Part shown: positions 58,916 to 64,000 of the stretch, piece by piece
How the letters are laid out: every line of letters begins with the position of its first letter
How positions within the stretch are numbered: the stretch's first letter is position 1
From: Theristus sp. LFF4_11
Lineage: Eukaryota; Nematoda; Chromadorea; Monhysterida; Xyalidae
Direction of reading: 5' to 3'
Length of the DNA: 64,000 bases
Assembly: GCA_030248135.1 (NCBI GenBank)
Contig: JASANC010001907.1
Location: 1-64,000 of the forward strand
Notes under the pieces: model-generated
What the model saw: the letters and a program-made list of their open reading frames with translations, nothing else
What the model was told of the DNA's origin: nothing
Databases searched by the model: none
Program-made: the position numbers and the translations under genes

Positions 58916-59478
58916 TAAAGCGCCATTCATGGAGGTTGAAGCGCGCTGAAGCGCGCTGACGCGCTTCACTTTGCTACACATTCACGAAGCAAAAAAACAG
59001 CGCGCTTCAGCGTGCGTCAGCGCGCTTCAGTTTTGGAGCACATGCGCATTCACGGACGCGCGCGCTGAAGCGCGCTGACCAGCTTCATCGTGAATGAAGA
59101 AATGAAGCTGCGTCAGCCGCTGCGGCTTTTTAGGTTTTTTGCCCATTCACGAACGCGCGCGCTGAAGCGCGCTGACGCGCGCTGAAGTGCGCTATCATGA
59201 ATGATGCAATGAAGCTGCGTCAGCCGCTGCGGCATTTGATGTCCGGACATCAAATTTGTGTGTGCAAAATCGCTGATTGTTGCTGTTACTGACAATCTTT
59301 TACAAATGTTGCAAGACTTTTTTGTTAAATCATTTAGTACTTTTCTGACAGATTCTGAACAGTATTGTATAGCCTTAATTAGTCTCAAAATAAGTGTGAC
59401 AGTGAGAATACGAATACTCAACAAAGCAGAAAAGTAGTGCAAGAAATTTATGTGAAATTTATGTGAACTGTACCCGTG

Positions 59479-60438
59479 CGACGGTGTGGGGTACTGATTT
59501 GCGCAGCCCTTAAAACCGGTGTGCAGCCCGCAAGAACAAGCTTTGCTAGCTTTGCTTCATTACACCGGCTGCCTTGCAAACTGCAAAAAGGGCCAAATTC
59601 ATTCAGAATGCTTTTTTGTACTGTTTTGTATGGTTTCACACCAAAAGTTTTCTGATCTTAGGCGCATATTTATTGAAAAATTGTGAAATGGACTTGAAAA
59701 AGTGAAGAAAAACTTTGAAAGCTACACCGCAAAATACAGTTTTTTATGAACAATTTTGTACGATTTCTGCATTTTGACTGAACATTCAAGGATGCAATTT
59801 GCTTTCACGTTGCTTGCAAATGGTGCACAGCCCTCAAAGTGGTGCACAGCCCTCAAAGTGGTGCACAGCCCTCAAAGTGGTGCACAGCCCTCAAAGTGGT
59901 GCACAGCCCTCAAATTCACACCCTCAAACTGGTGCACAGCCCTCAAAGTGGTGCACAGCCCTCAAAGTGGTGCACAGCCCTCAAAGTGGTGCACAGCCCT
60001 CAAAGTGGTGCACAGCCCTCAAAGTGGTGCACAGCCCTCAAAGTGGTGCACAGCCCTCAAAGTGGTGCACAGCCCTCAAAGTGGTGCACAGCCCTCAAAG
60101 TGGTGCACAGCCCTCAAAGTGGTGCACAGCCCTCAAAGTGGTGCACAGCCCTCAAAGTGGTGCACAGCCCTCAAAGTGGTGCACAGCCCTCAAAGTGGTG
60201 CACAGCCCTCAAAGTGGTGCACAGCCCTCAAAGTGGTGCACAGCCCTCAAAGTGGTGCACAGCCCTCAAAGTGGTGCACAGCCCTCAAAGTGGTGCACAG
60301 CCCTCAAAGTGGTGCACAGCCCTCAAAGTGGTGCACAGCCCTCAAACCCGTGTCGAAACAGTGCCGCCGCATAAATTTCTTGCGGCCTGCACGCACACCG
60401 GTTTTGAGGGCTGCGCACATCGGTACCCCACACCGTGA
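59479..60438. mobile_element. TIR element containing a 19-bp satellite array
   Basis: Inverted ends share ACGGTGTGGGGTAC, GCGCAGCCCT and AAAACCGGTGTG. The interior is dominated by the array at 59819-60345. No transposase or clear target duplication is seen. Confidence 0.6.
59819..60345. repeat. 19-bp tandem array (unit GTGGTGCACAGCCCTCAAA)
   Basis: About 27 nearly identical 19-bp units run head to tail with one interruption near 59911-59930. Because 19 is not a multiple of 3, all three frames stay open and create long spurious ORFs. The unit shares GCAGCCCTCAAA with the terminal repeats of the surrounding element. Confidence 0.95.
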
Positions 60439-60734
60439 TGTGAAGTGATTGTTTTCTTCAACTGCGGTTTGGCGTGAAACCTTTTTCCTTTTTTAGCCTT
60501 GCCACGGTGTAGAGCATTGCAAAAAAAGTTTCCTCAACGGCAGCACATGATTAGTGAATGTTGCACAAATCAAAAGATCAAAACATTCACTGAAACGGCG
60601 AAAACAACGAATCGAAGCGGTATATAGTGTGTACTAAACAGCACGCACGGAGACAACACAGACAACAGCACAAAACGATAAAACTGAACGACATTTAATG
60701 AACAAACACCTAGAGAGGTTCCCACCTGTCAACT

Positions 60735-60800
60735 ACTATAGTGCAGTGGTAACATGTTGTGCCTGTCAGCACAGAGGCCAAAGTTCGAAACCCGTCTTAG
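60735..60800 (+). ncRNA. tRNA-like sequence (SINE head or pseudogene)
   Basis: It has an A-box-like TAGTGCAGTGG, a stem GTGC/GCAC around CTGTCA, and a B-box-like AGTTCGAAACC. The loop is one base short for a normal anticodon loop and the acceptor ends do not pair. Confidence 0.45.
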
Positions 60801-61339
60801 CCCAGTTGTTTTTATCGTTTTTATCTGTTGGTTTCTTTCACAAACGCAGCACAATAAAACTTACTGTATTCCTCAATTAATTTAATTTTACCACAATTAA
60901 ATTCATTCCCTTTTTGGTCTGCATCTATCACAATTGAAAGCGCAGAAATTATGCAAATACGTTTCATTTTTCAGACAAGCCGCTGCGGCATTTGGGGTCC
61001 GGACATCAAAAGCCGCAGCGGCTGACGCAGCTTCATTTCTTCATTCATGATGAAGCTGGTCAGCGCGCTTCAGCGCGCTTCAGCGCGCGCGTTCGTGAAT
61101 GGACAAAAAACCTAAAAAGCCGCAGCGGCTGACGCAGCTTCACTTCAGGCCGCTTCATCATTCATGATGAAGCGCGTCAGCGCGCTTCAGCGCGCTTCAG
61201 CGCGCGCGTTCGTGAATGGGCAAAAAACCTAAAAAGCCGCAGCGGCTGACGCAGCTTCATTTCTTCATTCATGATGAAGCTGGTCAGCGCGCGTCAGCGC
61301 GCTTCAGCGCGCGCTTGCATGAATGGGCCTTTAGGTCCA

Positions 61340-61810
61340 TCTAGGGGTGGGGGGGGGGGGGGTTGCCTAGCAATTTCGAGGGGGGGGGGTGGGTCGTCTG
61401 GCGGGTTTGGGGGGGGGGGGCGGGGGGCCCCCCCCCCCCCGGGGGGGGGGGGGGGGGGGGGGGGGCCCCCCCCCCCGGGGGGGCATAAATATTATTATAT
61501 ATTTTATATTTTTTATTAATATTTTTTGTATATATAATGTAGAATATATGATAATTAATTTTTGTTTTTAGTGTGTTTTTCCTTTCAAATTTAAGCGAAA
61601 AAAATTCATGGGGGGGGGTGGGGGGGGGTGGACGGGACCCCGCCACAGTAACGTTTGAACAATGGCCCCCCCCCCCATGGGCCCCCCCGGGGGGGGGGGG
61701 GGGTCCCACGTTACCATAGGTTGGACCCCCCCTCACTTTTTGGTCGGCACCCCCCCCCCCCACGGCACCATACCCCCCCCTTCGAAAATTTGTTTGGGCC
61801 CACGGTACTG
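61340..61810. mobile_element. Family B-like G-tract element, degenerate
   Basis: The right end GCCCACGGTACTG matches family B and the arms are long G and C runs. The core is replaced by an AT-rich segment. The left terminus is not recognisable. Confidence 0.6.
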
Positions 61811-62208
61811 TTTGTTTTGCGTGACATATTGAAAAAAATTAAGTAAAAAATTTAAATATATATTTTAAATTTTGAATTTAAATTTTGAATTTTAAATTTT
61901 TGTTTAACAATATAACATATAACAAACAACCCTAACAAACAATGTTTGCCTTCCCTCGGAGGCGGAGCATAATCATTCAGATTTTCTAATTTTTCTTTCC
62001 ACAAGCTCAAAACACATAAAAATTCAAAAGTCAAAAGCAAAACTCAGAAAATGAAGAATGAAGTTTGAGAAGTGTTCATCATGTTGTTCTTGTTCCATTT
62101 TATTGTTCAATAAATTAGCGAACGGAACGTGCTATCCATCGACGACGACGTTCACAGCAATTGAGAGAGACCTTTGGGATTGGGACTGAATTTCAATGAA
62201 CGATAGAA
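61811..62208. other. AT-rich repeat and 5' flank of CAMSAP gene
   Basis: 61811-61935 repeats AT-rich motifs found near 58270-58510 (GCGTGACATATTG, AACAATATAAC). The rest is presumably promoter and 5' leader of the next gene. Confidence 0.5.
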
Positions 62209-63437
62209 ATGGCGGCTGATGCGGGTATGAACGACTCGGAAATTGACGAGTCGGATGAAATTGTGCCAATCGATGACTACAACGCTGAGGAGGTCGGTGG
62301 TTTTTCGATTGGAGTTTTGTTTGAAACCCGAAGTATGATCAACATAATTTATTTTGGTGTTGGTTGAAACGTGCTTTGATTTATTTTTTGCTGAATGAAA
62401 CTAAATTTTTCACTGTTCAGTCGAATCGAGTTTTATCAATTTTTGTTCTCTGCAGGGCAAAATGCAGGCCTCAATCAAATGGTTGATCGCGAAAGTGTAC
62501 GAGAATAATGTGCCCGATCAGTTGCTTGATCCGTTCGTTCGAGACAATACGGTGCGCAATCATCCGAATTTGTTTTGTTTTGATTTTCAGCGATGTGTCA
62601 AACTAAAAATCACGCTGCGCTGCATCTGGTGGAATGGCGCTTCAACTTTTGTTGGCATGCAACAAAAATCTACCCGAGTTACTTAAAGGTTCTAGAGAAC
62701 TTTATAAATAGAACAACTCATGAGATGCAGTGAAAAGCAATCACTGCGAATGGGGGTAAAATTGAAAAAAAAGAAAAACTGGCGTAACAACCCGGGCCAA
62801 CTGCACAACTCAAACGCGCATCGCTAATTAGATCCTTGGGAACCAGACCAGACCAGACCACGCTCATGGGAAAGCACTGTTTAAACAAACACCGGCGGAA
62901 GCGTTGCTGCTTGGAAACATGACTAAAAAACAGCAAAAACATCTGAAATTGTCTCGTGCGCTTCACAAAGTACGCGTTTCGTTTGTGTGTACACAGGGTC
63001 GCCTGCATTTGAAGCCGCCAGCGATGTACTCGCTAACCAACGGCGACCTCTACTGCTCCGCGACGGCAAAGATCTTTCAAATTCAAGACAGCGGCTTCCT
63101 AGCGCAGTCGCACCAGGCGGTGCTGCACGAACTGAACCGCTGCGGCCTGCAGGTGATCGATCCGGCCACCGGAGAGCAAGTGACCGAGACGACGCTGAAG
63201 ATGGAGGCGCCTTTGAAAGTGGTCGGTGGTCGTGTTGTTCGGCGGTGGTTTAATGTTGGGCGATCTCTTTACATTGCACAGGCACATTTCTTGAAGGGTT
63301 TTTCATCTTTCGCTCGCCATGTTCAGTTTTTGCTATTGTTGTTTTTTGCAGTCCGCTCATCTCGCCGTCATCGACCAGCTGATCGCTGCTCATGTGCGTC
63401 ATTCCATCACGGTCGAGCGCATCTTGGACGCAGTCAG
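62209..63437 (+). CDS. CAMSAP/Patronin microtubule minus-end-binding protein, N-terminal exons only
   Basis: CAMSAP/Patronin proteins bind and stabilise microtubule minus ends. Exons 62209-62292, 62456-62551, 62997-63221 and 63352-63437 join in frame from the ATG in an acidic leader (M-A-A-D-A-G). Recognisable family landmarks are IVPIDDYNAEEGKMQASIKW, YENNVPDQLLDPF, the L-Y-C-S-A segment, HQAVLHELNRCGLQV and SAHLAVIDQLIAAH, which correspond to the region before and into the N-terminal calponin-homology domain. The last codon is split (AG before the intron at 63438). The rest of the gene, including the C-terminal CKK domain that binds minus ends, would lie beyond the right edge. Human CAMSAPs are about 1200-1600 residues, so only about 163 residues are visible here. 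It is the nematode ptrn-1 equivalent if the organism is a nematode. Confidence 0.88.
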
Positions 63438-64000
63438 GTAAATGGGAATGTTCAGAGGTGCGCGGCAGCCTTTCTCTGGGCTTGTTCCTGGTGAAGTAGA
63501 AAATTGCCGAAAAAAGGGTATGTCGGTGACATGATTTGAGAATTATAGGGTATGCCGGTACAGTTAGGGGATCATGGTCCAAATTTTGGGTATGCTGGTG
63601 AAGTTAGGAGGCTCGCTGCCTGTTCCGCGGCTCCTTCCGCCCGTTCCTGGTAAGGACAAGAACCGCCGGAACACCCGCCCCGTTTATGACTGGTACTTTT
63701 TTGAAAAAAGTCCCTTTTTTCTCTCGTTCAAATCTTTGACACCCCCGATTTGCTGCCGGCGATTCTGCTTGGTGCACTGCCGTAGCACGGTTCCGTGCCG
63801 GTTGTTGTAATGCTGAAAACAGTTGACTTTTGTTATTCACTACTCCACTCGGCTGTGTCTTTACTGACTTCTAGCTGTGCAGCAGCACAGTTTTGTTCGT
63901 TGCATTGCAACAATTAACGAGAATGGTCTGCTGGTACCCGAAGGACGGCGCAGATTTTCATTTGGGACAAAGTCGTGTCTCAATTTGAAATTGTCATAAA
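63438..64000 (+). other. CAMSAP intron 4, partial
   Basis: No further CAMSAP exon is recognisable before the window ends. No transposon terminus is visible. Confidence 0.5.

Larger units (their letters stand above)
58916..61332. mobile_element. Foldback structure with arrayed GCGCGCTGAAGCGCGCTGA arms
   Basis: Left arm 58916-59250 and right arm 60978-61332 are inverted copies. Each is a tandem array of a unit of about 130 bp that includes CATTCACGAACGCGCGCGC, AATGAAGCTGCGTCAGCCGC and CTTTTTAGGTTTTTTGCC. Outer ends read CTAAAGCGCCATTCATG and CATGAATGGGCCTTTAG. No clear target duplication is seen. The 1.7-kb centre holds the element with the 19-bp array and a tRNA-like sequence. Confidence 0.6.

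Noticed and set aside
59819..60345. CRISPR-like regular repeat
   Set aside because: Units are head to tail with no unique spacers, and the DNA is clearly eukaryotic.
59756..60448. Long ORFs in all three plus frames (up to 230 codons)
   Set aside because: They are by-products of the 19-bp tandem array, whose unit has no stop in any frame; there is no start context or other coding sign.
62904..63494. 196-codon single-exon ORF
   Set aside because: It contains CAMSAP exon 3 but reads through flanking introns; splicing restores the family alignment.

Overview
This is animal nuclear DNA. Five intron-containing protein genes are separated by transposon-rich DNA. Splice sites follow GT...AG, usually with a TTTCAG-type acceptor. 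Most introns are 60 to 500 bp, and many are swollen by transposable elements. Recognisable genes are autophagy ATG3 and the N-terminus of a CAMSAP/Patronin microtubule minus-end protein. A nematode or other trans-splicing invertebrate is the best guess: the large LINE resembles nematode NeSL-type elements and carries a spliced-leader-like 22-mer in its 5' leader. The species cannot be fixed from the window.

Layout. 0-6.5 kb: 3' part of an unidentified alpha-helical gene on the minus strand; its introns hold hAT-like elements. 8.9-13.3 kb: a complete 11-exon minus-strand gene (503 aa) with four tandem modules of an unrecognised domain; intron 1 holds a mariner-like element. 13.3-18.0 kb: intergenic, with one more hAT-like copy. 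18.0-22.4 kb: complete ATG3 (8 exons, 338 aa, minus), with a hAT-like element in intron 6. 22.4-39.2 kb: about 17 kb of nested transposons filling the space between two divergent genes. At its core is an apparently intact 7-kb LINE whose single 1945-aa ORF carries zinc fingers, a Ulp1-like cysteine protease, a reverse transcriptase, a CCHC finger, a restriction-like endonuclease and a C-terminal SGNH-hydrolase domain. 39.4-55.4 kb: a 24-exon plus-strand chromodomain gene (about 1858 aa predicted). 58.5-61.8 kb: a second repeat cluster with G-tract elements, a foldback structure and a 19-bp tandem array. 62.2 kb to the end: first four exons of CAMSAP/Patronin.

The genes do not form one pathway. 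ATG3 and the chromodomain gene are head to head and may once have shared a short bidirectional promoter that transposons later expanded. Many elements show clean 8-bp target-site duplications, and several insertions can be dated relative to each other because uninterrupted copies of the same host element also lie in the window. All exon models were made by eye from reading-frame continuity and splice consensus, with no transcript evidence. Long homopolymer G/C and A/T tracts may contain assembly errors.
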